64,000 nucleotides of DNA, taken from Salinispora pacifica CNR114. GTDB lineage: Bacteria; Actinomycetota; Actinomycetes; Mycobacteriales; Micromonosporaceae. How positions within the stretch are numbered: position 1 is the first letter of the stretch; the number at the start of each line of letters is the position of its first letter. The stretch lies in assembly GCF_000514775.1 (NCBI RefSeq), contig NZ_AZWO01000021.1, positions 43,273-107,272 of the forward strand, read 5' to 3'. Below the pieces are notes generated by a model. It was given only the letters and a program-made list of their open reading frames with translations. It was not told the origin of the DNA and searched no databases. Below are positions 53,082-60,877 of this stretch, piece after piece. The position numbers and the translations under genes were made by a program.

Positions 53082-53702
53082 ATGACACGGCGGGGAAGAC
53101 AAACTCTGGTGGCGGACCGGCCCACCCGTCGGGCGGTTCGGGGGGTGGCCGACCCGGTCGCCCTGGGCCTGTCGGACGGCACTGAGCTGGGCGTACGCTC
53201 AGCGGTCGGCGACGACCTGCCCGGCGTGGTCGACCTGCACGAGCGGTGTTCGGCGCGCAGCCGCAACCGCCGCTACCACGGTGGGTCGGCTCGGCCCGCC
53301 CCGGCTCGGATGCGCCGGCTGTTGGAGCCAGCTCGGGGGGTCACCCTGCTGGCCACGCCGACCGTTTCCCACTCGCCAACCGCGCCGGTGGTGGCGATGG
53401 CCAATCTGCTCGGCGAGGGAGACACGGCCGAAGTGGCCTTGCTGGTACGCGACGACTGGCAGCGCCGCGGGCTCGGATCGGCGCTGCTGCGTCGGCTCGT
53501 GTGGCAGGCGGAGCGGTGTGGATACGCCGCGCTGGGTCTGCACATCCAGGCGGAGAACACCCCGATGCTGCGGGCCGTCGACCGGTTGGAGCGGCCGGCG
53601 ACGACTGACCGGGATGGCTCGCTGCTCACCCTGACGGTGCCGTTGACCGCGGCCGTCTCTCCGACCAGGGCGCCGCTCGCCCTCTCCGCCATAATGCGGT
53701 GA
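53082..53702 (+). CDS. GNAT-family N-acetyltransferase
   Basis: The 206-aa protein has a ~35-residue basic N-terminal extension, then LGVRSAVGDDLPGVVDLHER and the acetyl-CoA motif (VALLVRDDWQRRGLGSALLR). The C-terminus is divergent (MLRAVDRLERPATT). It resembles the free-standing GNAT domains found with acyl-CoA synthetases, but no partner is adjacent. The ATG follows AAGGGAG. Confidence 0.75.
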   Translation: MTRRGRQTLVADRPTRRAVRGVADPVALGLSDGTELGVRSAVGDDLPGVVDLHERCSARSRNRRYHGGSARPAPARMRRLLEPARGVTLLATPTVSHSPTAPVVAMANLLGEGDTAEVALLVRDDWQRRGLGSALLRRLVWQAERCGYAALGLHIQAENTPMLRAVDRLERPATTDRDGSLLTLTVPLTAAVSPTRAPLALSAIMR

Positions 53703-53887
53703 TCGATATTTGGGCCGCTGTCGCTATCCAGCTCCTGTCGCTGTAGGACATTTTCGGGCTGTACGGCAAGCCACTCGCGTTTCGAGTGTCGCCGCGCGCA
53801 AATGGCGATGATTTTGTGTGGCGCACCCGAACGCATTCCCTCGTATTGTTAAAGGAGCACCACCTCACACCTCGAGGGGGCACTCCT

Positions 53888-54157
53888 ATGTTCAATGATT
53901 TTCTGATCTCTGTCATCCGCACCGCTGTCCCGGTCGCTGTCGGTGCCGTACTGGCCTGGCTCGCCTCCAGAGCGGGAATCATCCTCGACGCCGACTCCTC
54001 CGCCGCGTTGACCACCAGCGCGGTCGCCGTCGCCGTCGCCGTCTACTATGCCCTCGCCCGTGCCCTGGAGACCCGCTGGCCCTGGCTCGGTGTGCTGCTG
54101 GGGCGGCGGGCGAAGCCGGTCTACGAGGTGTCGCGTACCAGTAAGAGCGAAGGCTGA
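53888..54157 (+). CDS. small two-TM protein (holin-like layout)
   Basis: 89 aa starting MFNDFLISVIRTAVPVAVGA. Two hydrophobic segments (about residues 9-28 and 42-60) are joined by a short acidic loop containing ILDADSS. The positively charged tail is RRAKPVYEVSRTSKSEG. The start is an ATG behind GAGGGGG. Size and topology resemble phage holins, but no lysis or phage gene is near. It converges on the collagen-like gene with a shared terminator. The 53703-53887 stretch ahead of it shows no gene but is AT-richer and probably holds the promoter. Confidence 0.6.
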   Translation: MFNDFLISVIRTAVPVAVGAVLAWLASRAGIILDADSSAALTTSAVAVAVAVYYALARALETRWPWLGVLLGRRAKPVYEVSRTSKSEG

Positions 54158-54195
54158 GGCGCTCGTTCGTCCCGCTGCCTGTCGTGGCGGGTCAG

Positions 54196-54231
54196 TGGTG
54201 GTGGGTGACCCCGAAAAGTCACCCACCACCA
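54196..54231. terminator. bidirectional hairpin between the small TM gene and the collagen-like gene
   Basis: A 14-bp perfect stem (TGGTGGTGGGTGAC with its complement) with an 8-nt CCCGAAAA loop, 38 nt after one stop and 42 nt after the opposing stop. Confidence 0.85.
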
Positions 54232-54273
54232 TCACCGGTGCGTCCACCGTTCCTTATCCGGGAGCTGTTCCGT

Positions 54274-55182
54274 TCAGGACGGCGTTGTCAGCTGCACCCA
54301 GGGGTTGTTGCAGGTGAAGTTCTGCCCCTGCGTGGCGCATTCGGTTTCCCACACCTCGCCATCGGTGGTCAGCACCTTTACCCAGGCGTCATTGCCGGCG
54401 GCGGAGATGGCGACCCCGCAGACGGATTCTCCCGGATAGTTGGCGTTTCCGCTGAGGTCGGTCCAGGTGTAGGGCCCCGGCGGTGCTGGCGTGAGCCTTC
54501 TGCGGCCGGCGTAGGTGACCCCATCCGAAACCACCGCACTGAACTCTTCGGAGGCGGACGGGGCGAGGCTGTCAATGTCAGCACACGGTCCGGGTGGGCC
54601 GGTGGGGCCGGGTGGGCCTGTTGGTCCGGGTGGGCCTGTTGGTCCGGGTGGCCCGGTGGGTCCGGGTGGGCCTGTTGGGCCGGTGGGGCCGGGTGGGCCT
54701 GTTGGTCCGGGCGGTCCGGTGGGTCCGGGTGGGCCTGTTGGGCCGGTGGGGCCGGGTGGGCCTGTTGGTCCGGGTGGGCCGGTGGGGCCGGGTGGGCCGG
54801 TGGGGCCGGGTGGGCCGGTGGGTCCGGGTGGGCCGGTGGGGCCGGGTGGGCCGGTGGGGCCGGGTGGGCCCGTTGGTCCGGGCGGTCCGGAGGGGCATGT
54901 GTGTCCACACTTGTCGTCCCAGTATTCGCGGTCCCAGTCTTCCTGGCCCCAGCCGCCCCGGTCCCAGTGTCCGTGGTCCCAGTCGCCCTGGTCCCATCCC
55001 CGTTCCTCGTCCGGGTAGGCGACCGTGCTAGTGCTCGTGCCGCCGCCCCAGACGTGGCCGAAGGCGGGGGCGGTCAGGCCGACGAACGCGAAGGTGAGTG
55101 GTGTCATGACGCCAATGGCCACCCACCGTTTGCGACCCGCCAGCAGACCTGCTCTCAGCCCCTGGTGATGATGGCGATTCAT
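54274..55182 (-). CDS. secreted collagen-like protein with Trp-Asp repeat and Cys-containing C-terminal domain
   Basis: 302 aa. A signal peptide (basic RKRW, hydrophobic core, cleavage near AFG-HVW at residue ~42) is followed by a Trp/Asp/Gly repeat (residues 62-90, units like [16 protein letters not shown]), a KCGHTC motif (92-96), then 34 uninterrupted Gly-X-Y triplets, mainly GPPGPT (99-200), and a ~100-residue C-terminal domain with four Cys (counting Cys200) and many Trp/Tyr. The Thr in the Y position recalls BclA-type bacterial collagens, where it is glycosylated. A surface or spore-coat fibre is plausible. The start is ATG behind GGAGG. Confidence 0.8.
   Translation of the reverse strand: MNRHHHQGLRAGLLAGRKRWVAIGVMTPLTFAFVGLTAPAFGHVWGGGTSTSTVAYPDEERGWDQGDWDHGHWDRGGWGQEDWDREYWDDKCGHTCPSGPPGPTGPPGPTGPPGPTGPPGPTGPPGPTGPPGPTGPPGPTGPPGPTGPTGPPGPTGPPGPTGPPGPTGPTGPPGPTGPPGPTGPPGPTGPPGPTGPPGPCADIDSLAPSASEEFSAVVSDGVTYAGRRRLTPAPPGPYTWTDLSGNANYPGESVCGVAISAAGNDAWVKVLTTDGEVWETECATQGQNFTCNNPWVQLTTPS
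54583..54888. repeat. repeat DNA encoding 34 Gly-X-Y collagen triplets
   Basis: Imperfect 18-bp and 9-bp repeats (GGTCCGGGTGGGCCTGTT type on the plus strand) coding for GPPGPT units on the minus strand. Three places have an extra GPT triplet, showing unequal exchange. Confidence 0.95.
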
Positions 55183-55680
55183 GACCCTCCTTGGCTCTGA
55201 TTGATTCCGAAATAACTTCCCACCCTTCATAACTGACAATTTGTCGCAATGCAGTAGTTTTGCGAAACTTATCCGCTTTGTCCCTCTTTGGGGCCGTGCG
55301 TGGGTGTTGTAGAGATATCCCGTGCTCTGACCGAGGGCTTGGCGTACAAGCAGCTTGGCGTTGATCGGCCGGGACTCGTCGGTGGGGTCGCGGGAGGTCG
55401 CCGGGCACGAGGGCCGGGCCGGGTAGTGAGCTGCGGCCGACGCGGCGGCGGTTGTCGGTGTAGGCCGAAGACGTGGGCGCTCCAGCGGGGCGCCGGGTTC
55501 GTGGGAGGTGGTACGCGAGCATCTGTGGCCGGACTGGGCGCCAGCGTCGGGGTGGGCGCCGACTGATGCTGTTGGGGCGGTGGATGGCACCCTGTTGGGG
55601 CCATCCACCGCCCGTCCGCGTGGCGCGGCTTTGTCAAGGCGACGGAGCCGGCTCGTCTGCCGACGGAGCCGGTCGAAGCG
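55183..55680. other. intergenic region between the collagen-like and aldehyde dehydrogenase genes
   Basis: Apart from the terminator at 55575-55613, no gene is seen. The 55190-55280 part is AT-rich (AACTTCCC, ATAACTGACAATTTG) and lies just upstream of the collagen-like gene, so it presumably contains its promoter. The remainder reads as degraded non-coding GC-rich sequence. Confidence 0.5.
55575..55613 (-). terminator. hairpin terminator of the aldehyde dehydrogenase gene
   Basis: A 14-bp perfect stem (GGGCGGTGGATGGC with its complement) with an 11-nt loop, about 68 nt beyond the stop of the leftward dehydrogenase gene. Confidence 0.8.
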
Positions 55681-57252
55681 TCAGACGTTCGGCGGCAGCG
55701 CCGTCCGGTCCGGGAAGTTGCCGTAGAGGCGATCGTCGGCGCCGCCGACGGTGACCGCCTGGACCAGCAGGTCGCCACCGACGAAGGCGCCCTTCCAGGA
55801 GGCGCCCCGCCCACCGAACGGCTCCTGGCGGTCGCCCCGGGAACGGGGCTTGTTGATGCCGACCTTGAACGCCTGCACGTCCATGGCGAGCTTCGCCGCC
55901 TCGTCCTCATCGTCGCAGGCGAGGGAGGCGACCAGCGCGCCGTTGGAGGCGTTCATCGCGGCGAGGAGTTCGTCGGTGGTGTCCACCACCACGATCGTGT
56001 CGACCGGACCGAACGGCTCGGCGTGCATCAGCCGGGATCGACCGGGTGGCGCGAGCAGTACCGACGGCGCCACGTAGGCGGTGGTGTCCTGACCGTCGAG
56101 GAACGGCGCCCCGTCGAGCCGGCCCCGGTGTAGCGGGACCGCCCCGCCCCGCACCGCCTCGTCGACCTTGCGGCGCAGTTCGTCGGCCTTGGCGGCGCTG
56201 ATCAGGGGCCCGAAGTCCAGTTCGGGCAGGGGGTCACCGGCGGACCATCCGTCGCCGACGGCCAGCGGGTGTCCGAACCGTACGGATCGCACCACCGGCA
56301 GGTACATGTCGAGGAACTGGTCAACCAGGTTCCGTTGTACGACGAAGCGCGGGTAGGCGGTGCAGCGCTGCTTGCCGTACTCGAAGCCCTTCTTCAGGTG
56401 CGCGGCGAGCTGATCCCATCGGGAGAAGTCCCAGATCCCCCAGGCGTTGAGCCCTTCCTGCTCGATGAAGTGCCGTTTGTCGGTGTCCAGCAGCGCCGCC
56501 GCCACCTTTCCGCCGTTGGAGCGCCCGCCGACGAACGCCACCGCGCCGACCTCCGGGGCGCGGACAAGCACCTCGGAGAGCTCCTCGCCGCTGCCGGAGA
56601 TCAGCGTGGCGGGCAGGCCGGCGCGGTGCAGCAACGCGTGCGCGACGGTGAGGCAGACCGCGCCCCCCTGCGACGGGGTCTTGGCGATCACGGCGTTTCC
56701 GGCGAGGAGTTGCACCAGTTCGGCGTGGACCAGGACGCTCATCGGGTAGTTCCACGAGGCGATGTTGCTCACCGGCCCGGGAAGTGGTTCCCGGCCGTCG
56801 GCGAGCATCCGGTCGATCTCGTCGACGTACCACCGGACCCCGTCCAGGGCCCGGTCGACGTCGGCGGCGGCGAGCCGCCACGGCTTGCCGATCTCCCAGA
56901 CGAGCAGGAGGGCGAGGAGGTCGCGGTGGGCGGTCAGGGCGTCCAGGGCCTCGACGACCCGCGCCTTCCGGTCGGCGAGCGGGGTGTCGGCCCAGTCCCG
57001 GTGGACGGCGGCGGCGTGGGCGACCGCGGCCCGGGCGGCCGTCGCGTCCAGTCGGGGGAGGCGGACCAGGGCGGTGTTGTCGACCGGCGTGCGGACGGTG
57101 GCCGGGGTGCCGACCGTTCGCCAGTCGCCCTCGATCAGGTTGTGCAGCGTTCGGAGGCCGTCGGTCGGGGCGGAAAAGGCTTCGGGGGCGGCGGCCACCG
57201 CGCGGTCGAGGACCTCGGACCAGGCGGTCCCGTCGGCGAGTCGTAGAGCCAT
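55681..57252 (-). CDS. aldehyde dehydrogenase superfamily protein
   Basis: 523 aa. The fold motifs are ASWNYPMSVLVHAELVQLLA, NAVIAKTPSQGGAV (cofactor Lys), the glycine-rich LISGSGEELSEV, the general-base Glu in FIEQEGLNAWGI, and the catalytic Cys in EYGKQRCTAYPRFVVQ. The C-terminus NKPRSRGDRQEPFGGRGASW is typical. The substrate is not predictable; it lacks close match to known semialdehyde classes in these motifs. The start is ATG behind GAGGAGA. The 57253-57509 intergenic part contains an AT-rich patch near 57437-57470, a likely promoter. Confidence 0.85.
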   Translation of the reverse strand: MALRLADGTAWSEVLDRAVAAAPEAFSAPTDGLRTLHNLIEGDWRTVGTPATVRTPVDNTALVRLPRLDATAARAAVAHAAAVHRDWADTPLADRKARVVEALDALTAHRDLLALLLVWEIGKPWRLAAADVDRALDGVRWYVDEIDRMLADGREPLPGPVSNIASWNYPMSVLVHAELVQLLAGNAVIAKTPSQGGAVCLTVAHALLHRAGLPATLISGSGEELSEVLVRAPEVGAVAFVGGRSNGGKVAAALLDTDKRHFIEQEGLNAWGIWDFSRWDQLAAHLKKGFEYGKQRCTAYPRFVVQRNLVDQFLDMYLPVVRSVRFGHPLAVGDGWSAGDPLPELDFGPLISAAKADELRRKVDEAVRGGAVPLHRGRLDGAPFLDGQDTTAYVAPSVLLAPPGRSRLMHAEPFGPVDTIVVVDTTDELLAAMNASNGALVASLACDDEDEAAKLAMDVQAFKVGINKPRSRGDRQEPFGGRGASWKGAFVGGDLLVQAVTVGGADDRLYGNFPDRTALPPNV

Positions 57253-57488
57253 CGCGTTCTCCTCAGGGTTGTCCGGGGAGCGGCGGCGTCGATGGCACCG
57301 CTGGTGTGGCGTACTGTCGCCCGTCGCGAGTGGGGGCGGCAACAGTACGTTCGTATGTCAGGACGGCGGGCTGGCTCCGGTCCGCTTGTTCAGCGGTTGT
57401 CGAGTCGCCCTGTCACCGTCCTGACCTGGCCGAATAACCAGACTAAATCGAAAATCATAAATATTGTGAGGAATCTCCGGACGTGGTC

Positions 57489-57530
57489 AGGCCCGTGCCT
57501 CGCCGTGGCCTAGGCCCGTGTCTCGCCGTG
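57489..57530. repeat. near-perfect 19-bp duplication (23-bp period) over the bsaP stop codon
   Basis: The unit AGGCCCGTGYCTCGCCGTG occurs at 57489-57507 and 57512-57530 with one difference. On the minus strand the copies read HGETRA-TAG (the real end) and HGEARA-TGA, so the second is a copy of the last codons and stop. Confidence 0.9.
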
Positions 57531-57776
57531 CTCGACACAGACCGCCGCCCAACCGACCGGCAGCACCTGCACCTTCATCCGTCGCCGGCAGTGCCCGCAG
57601 TAGCGGGGTGGCTCCAGTTGCCGGGCGGCCCGGCAGGCGGTGTGGTCCCCCTCGCCGGTCGGCGTGCCGCACCGGTCGCACCAGGAGGCGCCGGCCCCCG
57701 CCGGGCCGCCGAACCCTGTCGACGTACCAAGCGGGGCCGGTCCCGTCGTGTCGCCACTCATCCCGGCCGGGCTCAC
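57510..57776 (-). CDS. bsaP: biotin synthase auxiliary protein BsaP
   Basis: 88 aa. The conserved C-terminal module has two Cys pairs, [17 protein letters not shown] and [20 protein letters not shown], then AVCVEHGE. BsaP is an actinobacterial protein required for biotin synthase function, proposed to aid Fe-S auxiliary cluster repair or supply. The GTG at 57776 overlaps the bioB stop (GTGA), giving strict coupling; an ATG at 57761 is an alternative. The N-terminal 30 residues are low-complexity. Confidence 0.85.
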   Translation of the reverse strand: MSPAGMSGDTTGPAPLGTSTGFGGPAGAGASWCDRCGTPTGEGDHTACRAARQLEPPRYCGHCRRRMKVQVLPVGWAAVCVEHGETRA

Positions 57777-58768
57777 AGCGTCGCGGAGAGCGCCTTGACC
57801 GGCATCTTCAGGTCCTGGAGCAGCTCCAGGTCCGTGGTGGCCGGGCGACCCAGCGTGGTCAGGTAGTTGCCGACGATCACCGCGTTGATGCCGCCGAGCA
57901 GGCCGCTGCGGGTACCCAGATCGCCGAGCGTGAGCTCGCGACCGCCGGCGTACCGGAGGATCGTGCGGGGCATGGCGAGCCGGAACGCGGCGATGGCGCG
58001 CAGCGCGTCCTTCCCCTCGACCACCGAGCGGTCCCCGAGCGGGGTGCCGGGCCGCGGGTTGAGGAAGTTCAGCGGGACCTCGTGCGGGTCCAGCTCGGCG
58101 AGCTGGGCGGCGAACTCGGCGCGCTGCTCAACGCTCTCCCCGAGGCCGAGGATGCCGCCGCAGCACACCTCCATGCCGGACTCGCGGACCATCCGCAGCG
58201 TCTCCCAGCGCTCCTCCCAGGAGTGGGTGGTGACCACGTTCGGGAAGTACGAACGGCAGGTTTCCAGATTGTGGTTGTAGCGGTGTACGCCCATCTCGAC
58301 CAGCTCGTCGACCTGCTCCTGGGTGAGCATGCCGACCGAGGCCGCCACCTGGATGTCGACCTCCGCCTGGATCGCGGCGACGCCCTCCCGTAGCTGCCGC
58401 ATCAGCCGGTCGTCCGGGCCGCGCACGGCGGCCACGATGCAGAACTCGGTCGCGCCGGTCTTCGCGGTCTGCTTCGCGGCCTCCACAAGCGACGGAATGT
58501 CCAGCCACACCGCGCGGACCGGCGAGGTGAACAGGCCGGACTGCGAGCAGAAGTGACAGTCTTCCGGACAGCCGCCGGTCTTCAGCGAGACGATTCCCTC
58601 GACCTCGACCTCCGGCCCACACCAGCGCATGCGTACCTCGTGCGCGAGCTGGAGAGCGGCGGGCAGGTGCTCGTCGGGGAGGTTCAGCACGGCGAGGACG
58701 CCGGCCTCGTCGAGGCCGACGCCGTTCTCCAGTACCTGGGTGCGGGCCTGGTCGAGGATCTCTGGCAT
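57773..58768 (-). CDS. bioB: biotin synthase
   Basis: The 331-aa radical-SAM enzyme binds its 4Fe-4S cluster through Cys67, Cys71 and Cys74 in [13 protein letters not shown]. Other family segments are [47 protein letters not shown] (second-cluster ligands) and [15 protein letters not shown]. It inserts sulfur into dethiobiotin. It is divergent from bioF-bioD, with a 184-bp GC-rich intergenic region full of imperfect palindromes (58769-58952) where a common regulator could bind. Confidence 0.97.
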   Translation of the reverse strand: MPEILDQARTQVLENGVGLDEAGVLAVLNLPDEHLPAALQLAHEVRMRWCGPEVEVEGIVSLKTGGCPEDCHFCSQSGLFTSPVRAVWLDIPSLVEAAKQTAKTGATEFCIVAAVRGPDDRLMRQLREGVAAIQAEVDIQVAASVGMLTQEQVDELVEMGVHRYNHNLETCRSYFPNVVTTHSWEERWETLRMVRESGMEVCCGGILGLGESVEQRAEFAAQLAELDPHEVPLNFLNPRPGTPLGDRSVVEGKDALRAIAAFRLAMPRTILRYAGGRELTLGDLGTRSGLLGGINAVIVGNYLTTLGRPATTDLELLQDLKMPVKALSATL

Positions 58769-58952
58769 GGCCGTACCCTACAAGGCCGCCGCCGTGGGAA
58801 GGGGCGCCCGGTGCGGCGCGGGCCAACCACCAGCGGGACCGGAGCGCGGCGCGCCGGGGCTGGCGCGCGGCACGCCGGAGCGGGGTCCGGCCAGGTGGTA
58901 CGTTCGCCCCGGCGAAGGCGCCCGGCGAGCGGGAGCCGGGGAAGGAGCGGCG

Positions 58953-60089
58953 GTGTCGGACTGGCTTGCGGCCCTGGACCGCCGAGCCGAGCTGCGCGCC
59001 AAGGCGGGGCTGACCCGCACCCTCCGCCCCCGGGCCGCCGCCGACGACATCGTTGACCTGGCCGGCAACGACTACCTCGGTCTGTCGAGACACCCCGCGG
59101 TGACCGCGGCGGCCAGCGCGGCGCTCGACGAGTACGGGCTGGGCGCCACCGGGTCCCGGCTGGTGCGCGGCTCCACCGCACCGCACCACGCTCTCGAAGA
59201 GGACCTCGCCGGTTGGCTCGGGGCCGAACGCGCCCTGCTCTTCTCCTCCGGCTACCTGGCCAACGTCGGCGCGGTCCGAGGCCTGGTGCGACCGCGGACG
59301 CTCCTGGTCTCCGATGCGCACAACCACGCGTCGCTGATCGACGGGTGTCGGATCTCCGGTGCCGAGACCATGGTGACCCCGCACGCCGACGTGGACGCGG
59401 TCCGGGCCGCGCTCGCCGCCGCGCCGGGTCGCCCGGCGGTGGTGGTGACCGAGTCGGTGTTCTCGGTTGACGGGGACCTCGCTCCTCTTGCCGAGCTGCA
59501 CACGGTGGCCCGGGAGCACAACGCGTTGCTGCTGGTTGACGACGCCCACGGGCTCGGCGTGGTCGGGCCCGGTGGTGCCGGGGGAGCGACCGCGGCCGGT
59601 CTGGCCGGGGAACCCGACGTGATCATCACCGCGACCCTCTCCAAAGCGTTGGGTGGAGCCGGCGGTGTCGTCGCCGCTCCGGCGGAGTTTGTCCGGCACC
59701 TGGTCGAGACCGGGCGGACGTTCATCTTCGACACCGCCCCGCCGCCGGCGGTGGCGGCCGGGGTACGGGCCGCCGTGGGGCTCGCCTGGAGGGGCGAGCA
59801 GCTGCGGGTGGAGCTCGGCGACCGGGTTGCGTACGCCGTTCGGCGGTTGCGAGCTGCCGGGCTGACCGGGTCGGCGCCGAAGGGGGCCGTCGTGTCGGTG
59901 ACCGCCCCCGGACCGGAGGCGGCCATCGCCTGGGCCACCGACTGCCGGGACCGGGGCGTCGCGGTCGGTTGCTTCCGTCCCCCCTCCACCCCGGACAGCC
60001 GCTCCCGGCTCCGGCTGACCGTCAACGTCGGTGTCCCCCGGGCGGACTTCGAGCGGGCCCTGGAGGTCATCGTGGAGTGCGCGCCGTGA
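58953..60089 (+). CDS. bioF: 8-amino-7-oxononanoate synthase
   Basis: The 378-aa fold-type I PLP enzyme has VDLAGNDYLGLSRHPAV, GATGSRLVRGSTAPHHALE, SDAHNHASLIDGCRIS, VDDAHGLGVVGPGG, and the Schiff-base Lys in ATLSKALGGAGGVV. It condenses pimeloyl-ACP (or CoA) with alanine. I chose the GTG at 58953 because GGAAGGAG lies 6 nt upstream; a much longer open frame upstream has no coding character. The stop overlaps the bioD GTG. Confidence 0.95.
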   Translation: MSDWLAALDRRAELRAKAGLTRTLRPRAAADDIVDLAGNDYLGLSRHPAVTAAASAALDEYGLGATGSRLVRGSTAPHHALEEDLAGWLGAERALLFSSGYLANVGAVRGLVRPRTLLVSDAHNHASLIDGCRISGAETMVTPHADVDAVRAALAAAPGRPAVVVTESVFSVDGDLAPLAELHTVAREHNALLLVDDAHGLGVVGPGGAGGATAAGLAGEPDVIITATLSKALGGAGGVVAAPAEFVRHLVETGRTFIFDTAPPPAVAAGVRAAVGLAWRGEQLRVELGDRVAYAVRRLRAAGLTGSAPKGAVVSVTAPGPEAAIAWATDCRDRGVAVGCFRPPSTPDSRSRLRLTVNVGVPRADFERALEVIVECAP

Positions 60090-60817
60090 GTGCGACGCCG
60101 TGGCGGGGGCCGGTACTGGTGACCGGCACCGACACCGGGGTCGGCAAGACCGTGGCGACCGCGGCGGTCACCGCGGCGGCGCAGGCCGCCGGGCTACGGG
60201 TCGCGGTGGTCAAGCCAGGCCAGACTGGTACGGCCACCGGCGACCCGGTCGACATCGACGAAGTCACCCGGCTCGCCGCGCCGTTGACCGGGCGGACGCT
60301 GGCGAACTTCCCCGATCCGCTGGCCCCGCTGGCCGCGGCCCGGGTCGCCGAGTTGCCGCCACTGGAGCTGTACACGGCGGTTGACGCCGTCCGCGCGGAG
60401 GCCGACAAGCACGACCTGGTCCTGGTCGAGGGGGCCGGCGGACTGCTCGTGCCGATGGGGCTACGCCCGTCGGGTGAGCCGTGGACGATGGCCGATCTCG
60501 CGGTGTCGCTGGGCTGCCCGGCCGTGGTGGTGGCGCGGGCCGGTCTGGGCACCCTCAACCACACCGCGCTCACCCTGGAGGCGTTGGGACGCCGGGCGGT
60601 GCCGGCGGGGGTGCTGCTCGGTGCCTGGCCGGCCGAGCCGGAACTGGTCCACTGGGCGAACCTGAGCGACCTGGTGCCGTACCTGGTCGGGGCGTTGCCG
60701 GCCGGGGCCGGGGCGATCGATCCGGGCGTGTTCCGGCGGTCCGCGCCGGGATGGCTCACCCCGGCGCTGTACGGGGTGCTCGACGACTGGCGGGCCTGGG
60801 CCGAGGAGGTCCGCTGA
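60086..60817 (+). CDS. bioD: dethiobiotin synthetase
   Basis: The 243-aa protein has P-loop LVTGTDTGVGKTVATAAVTA, VVKPGQTGTATGDPVDIDEV and the Mg/ATP-binding VLVEGAGGLLVPMGL. It closes the ureido ring using CO2 and ATP. The GTG start overlaps the bioF stop (GTGA). bioA, which supplies its substrate DAPA, is not in the window. Confidence 0.96.
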   Translation: MSATPWRGPVLVTGTDTGVGKTVATAAVTAAAQAAGLRVAVVKPGQTGTATGDPVDIDEVTRLAAPLTGRTLANFPDPLAPLAAARVAELPPLELYTAVDAVRAEADKHDLVLVEGAGGLLVPMGLRPSGEPWTMADLAVSLGCPAVVVARAGLGTLNHTALTLEALGRRAVPAGVLLGAWPAEPELVHWANLSDLVPYLVGALPAGAGAIDPGVFRRSAPGWLTPALYGVLDDWRAWAEEVR

Positions 60818-60877
60818 GCGGGCTGGCCACTGCTCCGCTGAGCCGGCTGCTGGCCACTGCCGCTGGGCTAGGTGGCG

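Noticed and set aside
54583..54888. Regular short repeats that could suggest a CRISPR array
   Set aside because: The repeats are 9-18 bp, contiguous, without spacers, and encode Gly-X-Y triplets in frame with a full gene. No cas gene is present.
54515..55018. Plus-strand frame with repeated GPVGPGG, looking like a second glycine-rich or collagen-like protein
   Set aside because: It is the mirror image of the minus-strand collagen repeats. It has no signal peptide or ribosome-binding site, and its ends have no coding character.
55288..55566. 92-aa glycine-rich plus frame upstream of the collagen-like gene
   Set aside because: It has no ribosome-binding site, no domain and biased Gly/Arg/Val content typical of non-coding GC-rich DNA.
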